Source: Oscillospiraceae bacterium
Lineage (GTDB): Bacteria > Bacillota > Clostridia > Oscillospirales > Ruminococcaceae
Assembly: GCA_009780025.1 (NCBI GenBank)
Contig: WRAV01000002.1
Coordinates: 1-38,125, forward strand
DNA length: 38,125 bases
Direction: 5' to 3'
Shown here: piece by piece, positions 23,962 through 32,493 of the stretch
Position numbering within the stretch: position 1 is the stretch's first letter
How the letters are laid out: every line of letters starts with the position of its first letter
Made by a program: the position numbers and the translations under genes
The notes under the pieces: generated by a model
The model's database searches: none
Seen by the model: the letters and a program-made list of their open reading frames with translations, nothing else
Told to the model about the DNA's origin: nothing

Positions 23962-25590
23962 TTACTCGTCAAGCTGCTCTGGTTCTCCATAAATCTTTCC
24001 GCCGTTTGACGTACTAGGCGCGGGAACACCGTCCGGGAAATCCTTTTTGAGCTGCTTGAAGAACGACATTACCAGTACAGCTATAGCAAAACATATCGGG
24101 AAACCGGCAAGAATCGAAACTGTTTGCAACGGTGTAAGGGCGTCCGGATTAATCAAATACAGCCCCAGCGAAACTATACCGGCCAAAATCAACCAAAATG
24201 TAACATTCCAAAGCTGTGGGTCCTGTTCACCCTTAATCCGCTTTTCAGATGCCGCAGCAAGGGAATAGCCTACGGTAACATGCCCTGTAACGTAAGAAAT
24301 AAGCACAACCAACGTAAACAGCACAACCATCAATGGCCCTGCGGGGGCATGCATCATCATATCAATAACAACACCGCCGCGCCCGCGTTCCGCCAAGGAC
24401 GCAGCAAGATCAACAGCACCGGTCAGTTGCAAATGTATGCCATAATTCGGCATAACCATGTAGAATATCATACTGCCCAGCGAGCCGCTCGCAAGTCCAC
24501 CCAAAGCCAGTTGGCGAATAGTGCGTCCCTTTGAAATTTTTGCTATGAACAGCCCAAACGGCAACGCATACACTGCCCACCACGACATATAGAAGATAGT
24601 CCATGCCTGCGGGAAGAATGAGTGTCCATCAGGGTTCATGATTGCTCCTATTGGGTCAGTCGCAAATCCCATGTAGATGTAGTTCTGAATCATCAGCCCC
24701 AAAGAATCAAGAGACTGGTTTAGGATGAACCATGTTGGACCAAACACCAGAATTAGCAGAAGAAGCACCACAAACCCATAAATATTAAGCTGGCTAGCGC
24801 GGGCGATACCCTTCTTCATCCCCAAGTAAATCGCTATAAGCGGAAGGAAGGTCCACAAAGCGATTACCATTGTGTCTATAAACAAGTTGCTTTCCGAAAG
24901 GCCAAGAGCAAAGGCAATACCGCTTGCCAGCGGTGGTGTGCCCAAAGCAAGAGAGGTTAACACGCCACCCAAAAGCCCAAAAATGTACAGGAAATTGAGG
25001 CCGTGCCCGGCAATACCGTCAGCGTGTTTGCCAAGCAGTGGGCGACAGTATTCGCTCATCTTCATATTGTTTTTCTTTTTTACATAGAAAAAGTATGCAA
25101 TCGGTACCGACACCGCAATGTAAAACGCCCAGGCTGACGGACCCCAGTGGTACATTCCATATGTAGAGGCCCACCTAAAAGCGTCTACACTCATGGGGTC
25201 AACCCCGAACGGAGGGGCCGCCGCAATCCATATCCACTCAATAGAGCTAAGGTACAGCAAAGAGCCACCGGTGCCGGATACCAATACCAAGCCTAGCCAG
25301 GTGAATGTTGAAAACATCGGTTTTTCACCCGGAGCGCCGAGAACAATATTCCCCATACGCGAAAACCCGTAGTAAAAGCAAATACACAGCAAAATTGCTG
25401 TGAAAGCAAGGAAAAACCAGCCAAGCTCATTTGTCGTAAATGCATGAACAATACTCAGGACATCGTTGCTGGCTGCCGGCGCTGCAAAGAACAATATTCC
25501 AAGCGCAAGTGTTACTATGGTTGCCGGTAAAAAAACCGCTTTATCTATGCGCATGCCTGATGGTTTAGAGTTGGTCGGTAATTTATCCAT
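23962..25590 (-). CDS. BCCT-family (betaine/carnitine/choline) transporter
   Basis: A 12-helix membrane carrier for quaternary or related amines. The family tryptophan box is present as WTIFYMSWWAVYALPFGLF followed by IAKISKGRTIRQLALG near residue 330. The glycine motif in helix 3 reads VSGTGGSLLYLSSIEW, not the GMGIG type linked to sodium dependence in BetP, hinting at a CaiT-like mechanism. Length 542. The gene has an AGGAGG site 5 bases before its ATG and precedes eutA in the same direction. In the absence of EutH it is the best candidate for uptake of ethanolamine or of choline-like amines. Substrate cannot be fixed from sequence alone. Confidence 0.9.
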   Translation of the reverse strand: MDKLPTNSKPSGMRIDKAVFLPATIVTLALGILFFAAPAASNDVLSIVHAFTTNELGWFFLAFTAILLCICFYYGFSRMGNIVLGAPGEKPMFSTFTWLGLVLVSGTGGSLLYLSSIEWIWIAAAPPFGVDPMSVDAFRWASTYGMYHWGPSAWAFYIAVSVPIAYFFYVKKKNNMKMSEYCRPLLGKHADGIAGHGLNFLYIFGLLGGVLTSLALGTPPLASGIAFALGLSESNLFIDTMVIALWTFLPLIAIYLGMKKGIARASQLNIYGFVVLLLLILVFGPTWFILNQSLDSLGLMIQNYIYMGFATDPIGAIMNPDGHSFFPQAWTIFYMSWWAVYALPFGLFIAKISKGRTIRQLALGGLASGSLGSMIFYMVMPNYGIHLQLTGAVDLAASLAERGRGGVVIDMMMHAPAGPLMVVLFTLVVLISYVTGHVTVGYSLAAASEKRIKGEQDPQLWNVTFWLILAGIVSLGLYLINPDALTPLQTVSILAGFPICFAIAVLVMSFFKQLKKDFPDGVPAPSTSNGGKIYGEPEQLDE

Positions 25591-25637
25591 AATAGCCTCC
25601 TGTTAATATTGTGAATTTTATCCGTGTGGTTCGCCGA

Positions 25638-25667
25638 ATAATATCACACCTAACAGTCCTGGGTCAC
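25638..25667 (-). promoter_or_regulatory. candidate promoter for the BCCT-eut operon
   Basis: On the minus strand GTGACC (25662-25667) and TATTAT (25638-25643) are 18 bases apart, about 50 bases upstream of the BCCT start. The match at -35 is weak. I looked for a cobalamin riboswitch B12 box and for paired EutV-type hairpins in the 284-base spacer and did not find convincing ones. Confidence 0.35.
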
Positions 25668-25789
25668 CACCGAGAGAATAACAAGCAGCAAACAAGCCCT
25701 CTACGCTAATATGGTTAGACGAGAGTGGCGGTGTGCTAAGCAGTCGCATGCTACTCTCCCTCCTTCCCATATTTTCAGGGTATGCTACA

Positions 25790-25815
25790 AAAGCTATAAT
25801 TTATTTTATAACTTT
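25790..25815 (-). terminator. AT-rich hairpin downstream of the zinc-ribbon gene
   Basis: AAAGTTATAA/TTATAGCTTT (10 pairs including one G-U) with a 6-base loop is followed by TTTTGTAGC on the minus strand, about 60 bases after the stop at 25875. It is a weak intrinsic-terminator candidate in very AT-rich DNA. Confidence 0.4.
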
Positions 25816-25874
25816 AATAATTTTCTTATTTTTTAGTTCTGCCATTTTTGCGCCTTTTCTATTAGAAGCTGCAA

Positions 25875-26138
25875 TCATAGCTCATAACCGCACTCTGAAC
25901 AGTGAGGCGGCAACCGGAAAGAACGCCATTTGTGCGCTTTAAGAAATTCCTTACAAACGGGGCATCGTCCATAGAAAAAATACACAGCCATCCCCGCTAT
26001 GATAATTGCAGCTCCTACGCTGCCAGCAACAACAGCAAGAGTATCGTTGCTCAAAAACATTCCTCCGTACATTACAGCAAGCCCGACTATAAGCAGCGCC
26101 AGGCGTATTTTGTGGGCAGCAGTATAAGATAGTTTCAT
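25875..26138 (-). CDS. small two-helix membrane protein with a zinc-ribbon tail
   Basis: The 87-residue product starts at the ATG at 26138 (GAGGTG, 8 bases upstream). Two hydrophobic helices cover about residues 11-29 and 34-55. They are followed by FYGRCPVCKEFLKAHKW and HCSECGYEL, a CxxC...CxxC zinc-ribbon facing the cytoplasm or outside. No function can be assigned. It stands between the TRAP operon terminator and the BCCT gene. Confidence 0.7.
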   Translation of the reverse strand: MKLSYTAAHKIRLALLIVGLAVMYGGMFLSNDTLAVVAGSVGAAIIIAGMAVYFFYGRCPVCKEFLKAHKWRSFRLPPHCSECGYEL

Positions 26139-26188
26139 ATTAGAGGCACCTCGTGTACATTGCGCTTGGCTCACACTTTAAGAGTTAA

Positions 26189-26225
26189 ACAAAAAGCCAT
26201 GGTAATCTTTCCATGGCTTTTTGTT
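26189..26225 (-). terminator. rho-independent terminator of the TRAP operon
   Basis: On the minus strand the perfect stem CAAAAAGCCATGG/CCATGGCTTTTTG closes an 8-base loop and runs into TTTTTGTTT, 15 bases after the dctM stop codon. It marks the 3' end of the gldA-dhaKL-TRAP unit. Confidence 0.85.
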
Positions 26226-26239
26226 GTAGACTAAACTTG

Positions 26240-27547
26240 CTACGGCATGATAAGGTTGGGCAGAAACATAACTAGGAACGGCACATAGGTAACAATCATT
26301 AGTACAACTAGCATCGCAGCATAAAACGGTATATTCGCTCTTAAGAATCTGTCCATTGAAACCTTGCTCATCTGGCAGGATATAAACATCATAGAGCCGA
26401 AAGGAGGCGTAAGGCCGCCCATTTGCAGGTTCAGAACCATAATTATACCAAAGTGTACAAGGTCTATGCCCAAATACTGCAATGGCTCAAACAGCAGCGG
26501 CATTAGGATGATAATTGAAGGTGCCGCTTCGATGAACGCTCCCATAAATAAAAGCAAGATATTGACAGCAAGTAGGAAAACATACCGATTGTCGGTGAAG
26601 TTAAGGATAACACCGGAAATAGCGCGGGGAATTCCTTCCAATGTCAAGTAGTAACCAAATAGGTTGGCGCCAATAACAATAAACACGACCTCCGCTGTAG
26701 AGCCTAGAGCCTCGCGAAGAATTGGCACCACATGCCGAAGCTTGAGCTCGCGATAGACAAACGCTCCTATTATGAAGCAGTAAACTACCGCAATCGCGCC
26801 GCCCTCGGTTGGTGTGAAGACGCCAAGGCGGATACCCATAAGGAAACCGATTGGCATGAACAGCGCAAAAAACGCGTGGATCGCGCCCTTAAAAACTTCA
26901 TTTGCGGACGCTCTGACTTCGCGGGTTTTGCCGTATCCGCGTTTTCTTGCCAGTATTGCAACGGTAACCATAAAAGTTACTGCCAGCAGCGCGCCGGGGA
27001 TATAGCCCGCCAAAAAGAGGCGTCCTACCGAAACCCTTGCGATCGCGCAGTAAATGAGCAAGACAATGCCTGGCGGAATAATAGAAGTTATAAGTGACGA
27101 AGAGGCGGTGATCGCGGCACAGAATGGCCTGTCGTACCCGCGCTTTGTCATCTCTGGGACAAAGATTTTGCAATTCATGGCAGTGTCGGCGTTGCTCGAG
27201 CCCGAGATTCCACTGGTCAAAACGGTGAGCATAACGTTCGCCTGTGCCATGCCGCCTCGCATATGCCCAACCAGCAGATCGGCAAATACCATAAGACGTT
27301 TGCTGATACCCGAATGGTTCATAACAACGCCAATCATGATAAAGAACGGAATAGCCAGCAGAGTAAAGCTCTGGGTGTCAATGACCACCCTTTGCAAAGC
27401 AAGGTCGGCGGGCATCGCCCTGCCTATAAAGGCAAAGTAGAATATAGATGGAATAAAGAGCGAGAACGCGATAGGAACTTTAAGAACAAACAGGACAATC
27501 ATCATAATCATCGGTAGGTAGCTCATAAAGGTAAGGCTTGGTCCCAT
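26240..27547 (-). CDS. dctM: TRAP transporter large permease (DctM type)
   Basis: The 12-helix subunit that forms the cation-driven translocation path of a tripartite TRAP importer. Segments typical of DctM are LLAIPFFIMIGVVMNHSGIS, GGMAQANVMLTVLTSGISGS, SSLITSIIPPGIVLLIYCAIA and NLQMGGLTPPFGSMMFISC. I place the start at the ATG at 27547, which follows GGGGGAG by 7 bases and lies 4 bases beyond the dctQ stop codon. That gives 435 residues, a normal length; the longer in-frame reading overlaps dctQ and begins with an implausible basic tail. Confidence 0.93.
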   Translation of the reverse strand: MGPSLTFMSYLPMIMMIVLFVLKVPIAFSLFIPSIFYFAFIGRAMPADLALQRVVIDTQSFTLLAIPFFIMIGVVMNHSGISKRLMVFADLLVGHMRGGMAQANVMLTVLTSGISGSSNADTAMNCKIFVPEMTKRGYDRPFCAAITASSSLITSIIPPGIVLLIYCAIARVSVGRLFLAGYIPGALLAVTFMVTVAILARKRGYGKTREVRASANEVFKGAIHAFFALFMPIGFLMGIRLGVFTPTEGGAIAVVYCFIIGAFVYRELKLRHVVPILREALGSTAEVVFIVIGANLFGYYLTLEGIPRAISGVILNFTDNRYVFLLAVNILLLFMGAFIEAAPSIIILMPLLFEPLQYLGIDLVHFGIIMVLNLQMGGLTPPFGSMMFISCQMSKVSMDRFLRANIPFYAAMLVVLMIVTYVPFLVMFLPNLIMP

Positions 27548-27551
27548 CTTG

Positions 27552-28115
27552 TTACTCCCCCTTTCCGGAGCCGGTTTGCTCCTGTGCTTCTTTTTCTTCG
27601 GCCTCTTTGCGTTCGATCTCTCGCAGCTCTTCGTTGATAGTTTTGACACTCAACTTGCCGGTAAATGCTCTATACAGTCTGGGGAAACCAAAAAGTGTTA
27701 GACCGACAAAACAAACTAAAAGAGAAGCGTTAACATAAACGTAGGACATTCGAAGTACGTTCGTGGATTTTACCCCAACATTCGAAATCAAAACCCAAGC
27801 AAGGTAGGCCATGTAGGCGTTGAGCGCGAAAATTATAACCTCGTTAAAAATGGTTACGGCCTTTTTAACCGGCTTAGGAAACTTGTCGTAAACAAAGTCA
27901 ATAGCAACATGGGTGTCCTTGCGGTAACCGTTGATTGCCCCCACCAGAACAGACCATAGGAAGAAGAACAAGATTAACTCTTCCGCCCAAGGCATAATAA
28001 ACCTAAAAGTGTAGCGGAGAAAAACATTCACAATAGTAAGGCCGACAAATGCAATCAGAAGGAGTACGCCGAGCACTTCCTCAATGTGAATTATACAAGC
28101 CTTTAAAGCTTTCAT
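27552..28115 (-). CDS. dctQ: TRAP transporter small permease (DctQ type)
   Basis: The 4-helix small membrane subunit of the TRAP importer. It has helices at about residues 15-35, 45-63, 85-107 and 125-147, with the family segment RFIMPWAEELILFFFLWSVLVGA in the second helix and KDTHVAIDFVYDKFPK in the following loop. A charged C-terminal tail of about 35 residues (Glu/Lys rich) is longer than usual. It lies between dctP and dctM. Confidence 0.9.
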   Translation of the reverse strand: MKALKACIIHIEEVLGVLLLIAFVGLTIVNVFLRYTFRFIMPWAEELILFFFLWSVLVGAINGYRKDTHVAIDFVYDKFPKPVKKAVTIFNEVIIFALNAYMAYLAWVLISNVGVKSTNVLRMSYVYVNASLLVCFVGLTLFGFPRLYRAFTGKLSVKTINEELREIERKEAEEKEAQEQTGSGKGE

Positions 28116-28148
28116 CGCGAGATTCCTTTCCGAAAATCAAGGGCTGGC

Positions 28149-28182
28149 GCTACCCCGGCAATGTAGCGATTGCCGGGGTAGC
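28149..28182 (-). other. strong intercistronic stem-loop between dctP and dctQ
   Basis: A perfect 14-bp stem, GCTACCCCGGCAAT with its complement, closes a 6-base loop 11 bases after the dctP stop codon and has no T-run. Such hairpins often protect the upstream message and raise the level of the binding protein relative to the permeases. Confidence 0.7.
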
Positions 28183-28192
28183 TTTGGTTTTC

Positions 28193-29260
28193 TTACGCCC
28201 TAATATTCTCGAGTTCAGCCATGATTACATCCAGAACCCCAGGGGTCAGGTTGGGGAAAGTTTCAAAGGCTTCTGCCGCTCTTGCACGGAAATCTTCAAC
28301 GCCGAATTCGTCGATGAATTCCATGCCTCTTTCTTCAAGAGTGGCTCGTGCTGCTAATTCGTCGGCCATGGAGCGCTCGTTGTTCCTGCGCGCACCCTCT
28401 GTGAACTCTTCCTGGATTATTGCTTGTTGCTCAGGGGTCATTCTCTCCCAAATGTCACGGGACATCATGGCGGCGCCGGTGCCCGCGAAATGGCTTGTCA
28501 TTGTCACGTAGTTAGAGACTTCCCACATCATGTTGTCGACCATGTCGCTCAGAGAGGACTCAAACGCATCCACGACACCTGTTTGCAGGGCGTTGTAGAG
28601 CTCTGCCCAGGCAATGGCAACAGGGGAAGCGCCCAAAGCTTGGAATGTGTCAATCCACAGTTGGGAGTTGGGAGTGCGGATGATAAGACCGGCCATGTCA
28701 TCGATGGAAGTAACCGGGCTGTTTACAGTGGCGACATTGCGCATGCCGAAGTTGAAGTCCAGCGCAAGCACCTTGATGCCTTGCTCGTATGCACGGTCTT
28801 TCAAGCTCTGAGCGAAGTCGGTCTGGCACATTGCGGAATACTCGGCAGTGCTCTGGTAAAGCATGGGGCCTATAAGCGCGTTGAAATCCGGTACCCAGTC
28901 GGCCATGGCGCCAGGGTCGAACATGTTGATGAAGTACGAGCCACGCACAACTTGCTCAACACCGTCACGACCGGTGGGAAGTTGGCCATCGGGGAAGATG
29001 TGGATTACAATTGTACCCTCAGAGCGCTCGTAGATTCTTTGCGCTACTTCTTCAAGGGTTTGGTGTTTTGTCTGCATGGGAGTGAACACGTGGCTGAGGT
29101 TTAGGACAAAGGATTCGGCTTCGGTTACAACCGGGGCCGGCTCGCCTGGTGTTGCAGGTTGTGCAGGTGTTGCCGGTGCGGCTTGTTGGCCCGCGCATGC
29201 GCTGAATATAGATACTACCAAAGCAGCGCAAAGGGCCAAGAGAATGATCTTCTTGTTCAT
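28193..29260 (-). CDS. dctP: TRAP transporter solute-binding lipoprotein (DctP type)
   Basis: The extracytoplasmic receptor of the importer. The ATG at 29260 follows GGAGG by 8 bases. The signal peptide ends in a lipobox-like SIFSAC with Cys22, followed by an Ala/Pro/Thr linker, as expected for a Gram-positive lipid-anchored receptor. The family core includes DDMAGLIIRTPNSQLWIDTF, carrying the arginine that usually binds a substrate carboxylate, and WAELYNALQTGVVDAFESSL. A carboxylate ligand is therefore likely, but its identity is not. Length 355. Confidence 0.92.
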   Translation of the reverse strand: MNKKIILLALCAALVVSIFSACAGQQAAPATPAQPATPGEPAPVVTEAESFVLNLSHVFTPMQTKHQTLEEVAQRIYERSEGTIVIHIFPDGQLPTGRDGVEQVVRGSYFINMFDPGAMADWVPDFNALIGPMLYQSTAEYSAMCQTDFAQSLKDRAYEQGIKVLALDFNFGMRNVATVNSPVTSIDDMAGLIIRTPNSQLWIDTFQALGASPVAIAWAELYNALQTGVVDAFESSLSDMVDNMMWEVSNYVTMTSHFAGTGAAMMSRDIWERMTPEQQAIIQEEFTEGARRNNERSMADELAARATLEERGMEFIDEFGVEDFRARAAEAFETFPNLTPGVLDVIMAELENIRA

Positions 29261-29288
29261 TACGAATTCCTCCAAAGTCAAATTTTAT

Positions 29289-30659
29289 TTAATGGATACG
29301 TACTCCTTGGGCAACAAGAGCGTCTTGCACTTTACGAACATCAACATTACCGGTGGTTGTGTTTGCTTTTAGAGACACTGCCGCTGCCACTCCCGCTGCT
29401 TGGCCGGTTGCGATACAGCAGGACATGTTCCTAAAGGAAGTGTGTGCCACAGGTTCGCCGGAGATGCACCGACCGGCTACCAACAGATTGTCCACTTTTT
29501 GTGGAACGAGAGAGCGGTATGGAATCTGATAGTAGCGCCCGGTCAGCGGGAGGATCAGGTATTCCCGCCCGTCAATGAACTCGGGGAAAATTGCGATGGA
29601 GTCCTCAAAGCGCCCCTGCTCAAAAACGTCTTGCTTGGTTACGGTATACCGCCCTTCAATCAGCCGGGATTCCCGGGTGCCAAGGGTCATACCGAAGTCG
29701 CGCAGTTTTGCGTTTTCAAAGCCGGGAACTTTCTCCCGCATAATCTCAAGCGCTTGAAGACAGGCGCGCCTGCCCAGCATTTCGGCTCGTGTTAGGTCAA
29801 GCACATCGGTACAGTCAATGTTTCGAACACTAACCATGTTGAGCTGAGTCACATCGCCATCTGGGGTGACCGAGCTCCATGTGCCGCCAAATCCCACGTC
29901 TTTGTGCTCGGGAACCAGGCGCCCTTCCTTCATTGCGTCTATGAATATTTTTTCCATATACGGGGAAAACATGTTCGCAGCCTCGCCGAGTATCTGCTGG
30001 TCCCAGTTGTCACCATCCCAATCCCTGTATGTAGGCTTGAGCTCACTGTGTACATACTCAAGGAAACGCTTACCGTCAACGCCCTTGCAGTTAAAGATCG
30101 TAGTGACGAACATCAGCTTTTCCTTCTCAGCCTTGTGGAAGGGTGCGCCTGCCAGCATTGCAACGTCCGCGTCACCGCTGCAGTCAATCACGCGCCCCGC
30201 AAGTATAGCCTGCCTCCCGGATTTGCTTTCGGTCACGACGCCTTTGATTACCCCGTCTTCCACAATTGCACTAGAGGCAAAGCAGTGCAGCAAAGGTTGC
30301 ACACCCGCCTTTTTAATCATTTCGTCGCACACAACTTTAAAGAGCTGAGCGTCAATTGCAAAGCTGTCCGACTGGCATTCGGGCATTGTGGCGCCTGCTT
30401 CTTCGGCGGTTTTTTCGAATTCTGCCAGCAGTCCACCGGCTTCAATTGTGCCCTGGTGCCGGTACCAGGCAATCGCCTCTACGCCCACTTGTGTCAAAAC
30501 GCCGCCAAAACATCCGTACCGCTCAATCAACATTGTCTTCGCGCCCTCGCGCGCACTGGCAATGGCTGCCGCTAACCCTGCGGGACCGCCGCCAACAACC
30601 AGCACATCTGTCTGCGCAAGTATGGGCACTTTTCTAGACGGCTCCGAAATATAATGCAA
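29289..30659 (-). CDS. FAD-dependent oxidoreductase of the FAD_oxidored type
   Basis: A flavoprotein with an N-terminal dinucleotide fold DVLVVGGGPAGLAAAIASAR at residues 18-37 and LIERYGCFGG near 44. Further on come GRVIDCSGDADVAMLAGAPF near 160 and GRCISGEPVAHTSFRNMSCC near 400, ending in ATGQAAGVAAAVSL. This pattern matches the PF12831-like family often found beside TRAP transporters in Clostridia, where substrates are mostly unknown. Start is TTG behind AAGGAGG. It lies between dhaKL and dctP on one transcript, so it probably oxidises or reduces the imported compound or a product of it. Confidence 0.85.
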   Translation of the reverse strand: MHYISEPSRKVPILAQTDVLVVGGGPAGLAAAIASAREGAKTMLIERYGCFGGVLTQVGVEAIAWYRHQGTIEAGGLLAEFEKTAEEAGATMPECQSDSFAIDAQLFKVVCDEMIKKAGVQPLLHCFASSAIVEDGVIKGVVTESKSGRQAILAGRVIDCSGDADVAMLAGAPFHKAEKEKLMFVTTIFNCKGVDGKRFLEYVHSELKPTYRDWDGDNWDQQILGEAANMFSPYMEKIFIDAMKEGRLVPEHKDVGFGGTWSSVTPDGDVTQLNMVSVRNIDCTDVLDLTRAEMLGRRACLQALEIMREKVPGFENAKLRDFGMTLGTRESRLIEGRYTVTKQDVFEQGRFEDSIAIFPEFIDGREYLILPLTGRYYQIPYRSLVPQKVDNLLVAGRCISGEPVAHTSFRNMSCCIATGQAAGVAAAVSLKANTTTGNVDVRKVQDALVAQGVRIH

Positions 30660-30727
30660 AAAAATCCCTCCTTACCAAAACATTTATTTGTTGTTTTGAT
30701 ATTTACACTCGTTTGCTATCTCTCCGA

Positions 30728-32491
30728 TTATTTGGACGAAGCATACTGCAGTGACTGCGCGATTTCGGTAAAGATGATACCCAGAGCATGAGCACCCGCA
30801 TCAGGGTAGCCGATGCTTCGCTCACCTACCGTACCGGCACGTCCTAGCCGAGCAACAATCTGTTCGGTTTTCTTCGCACCATATACGGCGGCCTGTGCTC
30901 CGGCCTTGAACGCATCCGCAAAGCCCATGTTTCGTCCGCTCAGTTCAGTCCAAGCGTCAACACATGGAACCAGAGCGTCAATCAGAGTCTTATCGCCCGG
31001 AACTGCACCCCGGCCAAACGATCTCTCGCCGATAGACTGAATTCCCTCTACAGCCGCGTGTAGCATTGACGCAAAATCCGCAGGCGTCAAAACTGTGCGA
31101 TTACCCACGTACTTCCCTGCGCAGCGGAAAGCGGAACCCCAAATCGGCCCCGAAGCTCCTCCACAGTGCTCCATAATCACAAGCGAGCAGGCGTCCAAAA
31201 AGCTGCCAATGTCTTCGGACTTCTCTATAATGGCTTTCCACTCTTTTTTTAGCTGCCTAAAGCCTTTCGCCACACTCATGCCGAAGTCGCCGTCACCCGC
31301 GTGCGAGTCCAGCTCGCAGAACAAGACCTCATTTTTTATGATACATGCGCTCATGGCGTCAACGATATATATCATGTTCTCCAGAGTCAAAGTCTCGCCA
31401 ACTGTGGCGTACTCCTTTGGTGTTTCCACCTCATAGCAGGCGTCAGATTGATTATCGCTTTCCACGAATAAGCTGTCATAGGCTACGTAGTCTACCGCAC
31501 CGTCCACCTTAAATCCGGGGGTATCGCAAGGTTCGTCTAGCAGCGCCTCCAACTGTGAATCAAGCTTTAGAATGGAGACGCTGGCACCGGCCATATCTAT
31601 ACTGGTCATAAAGTTGCCCACAAAGGCTCTGGAAATAACGATCCCTTTAGAGGCCAGCTCTCTGGCCACCTCATTGTTCATGAGGTAAAGCTCCATTAAG
31701 GGCGTTGCGCCAAAGCCGTTTATCAACACCGCAACCCGCTGGCCTTTGCCGACTTGCAGCTCGTCGCAGAGCGAGCACACCATGCGCTGCGCAAGCTCGC
31801 GAGCGGACGTTAGAGCCTCCCGGCGGATGCCCGGTTCGCCGTGAATACCTACGCCATACTCCATCTCGCTTTCTGCCAGTTCAAAGGTAGGAGCTCCTTT
31901 GGCCGGAACCGTACAGGAAGTCAGCGCGAACCCAATGCTTTTCACATTGGACACAACCTTTTCTGCCATAGCTTTGACCTCGGGGAGACTGTCGCCGCGC
32001 TCTGCCGCCGCACCGGCAATTTTGTGGACAAGCACTGTACCAGCAACACCGCGGCGCCCCACGGTATACAGGCTGTCCTGCACAGCGATATCGTCATCCA
32101 CTTTTACGCATTCGACCTTTATCCCATCTTCTCTGGCCATGTGAGCGGCATTTTGGAAGTTCATCACGTCGCCGCTATAGTTTTTGATAGCCAGCAGAAC
32201 ACCTTTATCTGAGGCTGCCGCTTTGATCGCCTGGTAGACCTGAATCTGCGAGGGCGAGGCAAAGACATCGCCGCATACTGCCGCATCCAGCATTCCTTTA
32301 CCAACTAGCCCTGCGTGAGCCGGCTCGTGGCCGCTGCCTCCGCCGCTTATAAGGCTGACTTTGTCTGGGCTGCAATTTTTGCGCTTAATCACCCTGTACT
32401 TCGCAAGCAATTCTAGTTCCGGGTGAGCTATGACAATACCTCGGCACATCTCCTCAATAAGAGACTGCGGGCTGTTGATGATTTTTTTCAT
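30728..32491 (-). CDS. dhaKL: fused dihydroxyacetone kinase (DhaK-DhaL, ATP-type)
   Basis: It phosphorylates dihydroxyacetone to dihydroxyacetone phosphate. The N-terminal DhaK half has SLISGGGSGHEPAHAGLVG near residue 50 and GVGIHGEPGIRR near 218, where the histidine would bind dihydroxyacetone covalently. The C-terminal DhaL half, from about residue 365, has SHAGDGDFGMSVAKG for the nucleotide Mg2+ ions and GGASGPIWGSAFR. At 587 residues it is the single-chain, ATP-using form rather than the PTS-dependent DhaKLM. It begins 2 bases after gldA, which supplies the substrate. Confidence 0.95.
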   Translation of the reverse strand: MKKIINSPQSLIEEMCRGIVIAHPELELLAKYRVIKRKNCSPDKVSLISGGGSGHEPAHAGLVGKGMLDAAVCGDVFASPSQIQVYQAIKAAASDKGVLLAIKNYSGDVMNFQNAAHMAREDGIKVECVKVDDDIAVQDSLYTVGRRGVAGTVLVHKIAGAAAERGDSLPEVKAMAEKVVSNVKSIGFALTSCTVPAKGAPTFELAESEMEYGVGIHGEPGIRREALTSARELAQRMVCSLCDELQVGKGQRVAVLINGFGATPLMELYLMNNEVARELASKGIVISRAFVGNFMTSIDMAGASVSILKLDSQLEALLDEPCDTPGFKVDGAVDYVAYDSLFVESDNQSDACYEVETPKEYATVGETLTLENMIYIVDAMSACIIKNEVLFCELDSHAGDGDFGMSVAKGFRQLKKEWKAIIEKSEDIGSFLDACSLVIMEHCGGASGPIWGSAFRCAGKYVGNRTVLTPADFASMLHAAVEGIQSIGERSFGRGAVPGDKTLIDALVPCVDAWTELSGRNMGFADAFKAGAQAAVYGAKKTEQIVARLGRAGTVGERSIGYPDAGAHALGIIFTEIAQSLQYASSK

Positions 32492-32493
32492 CT

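Noticed and set aside
25591-25740. Possible cobalamin riboswitch upstream of the BCCT-eut operon
   Set aside because: A CCGCCACT string occurs on the minus strand, but the remaining conserved core of a B12 riboswitch is not recognisable by eye.
25733-25942. Plus-strand frame with a hydrophobic stretch near 25800
   Set aside because: The hydrophobicity comes from T-rich spacer DNA, there is no good ribosome site, and it runs into the antisense of the zinc-ribbon gene.
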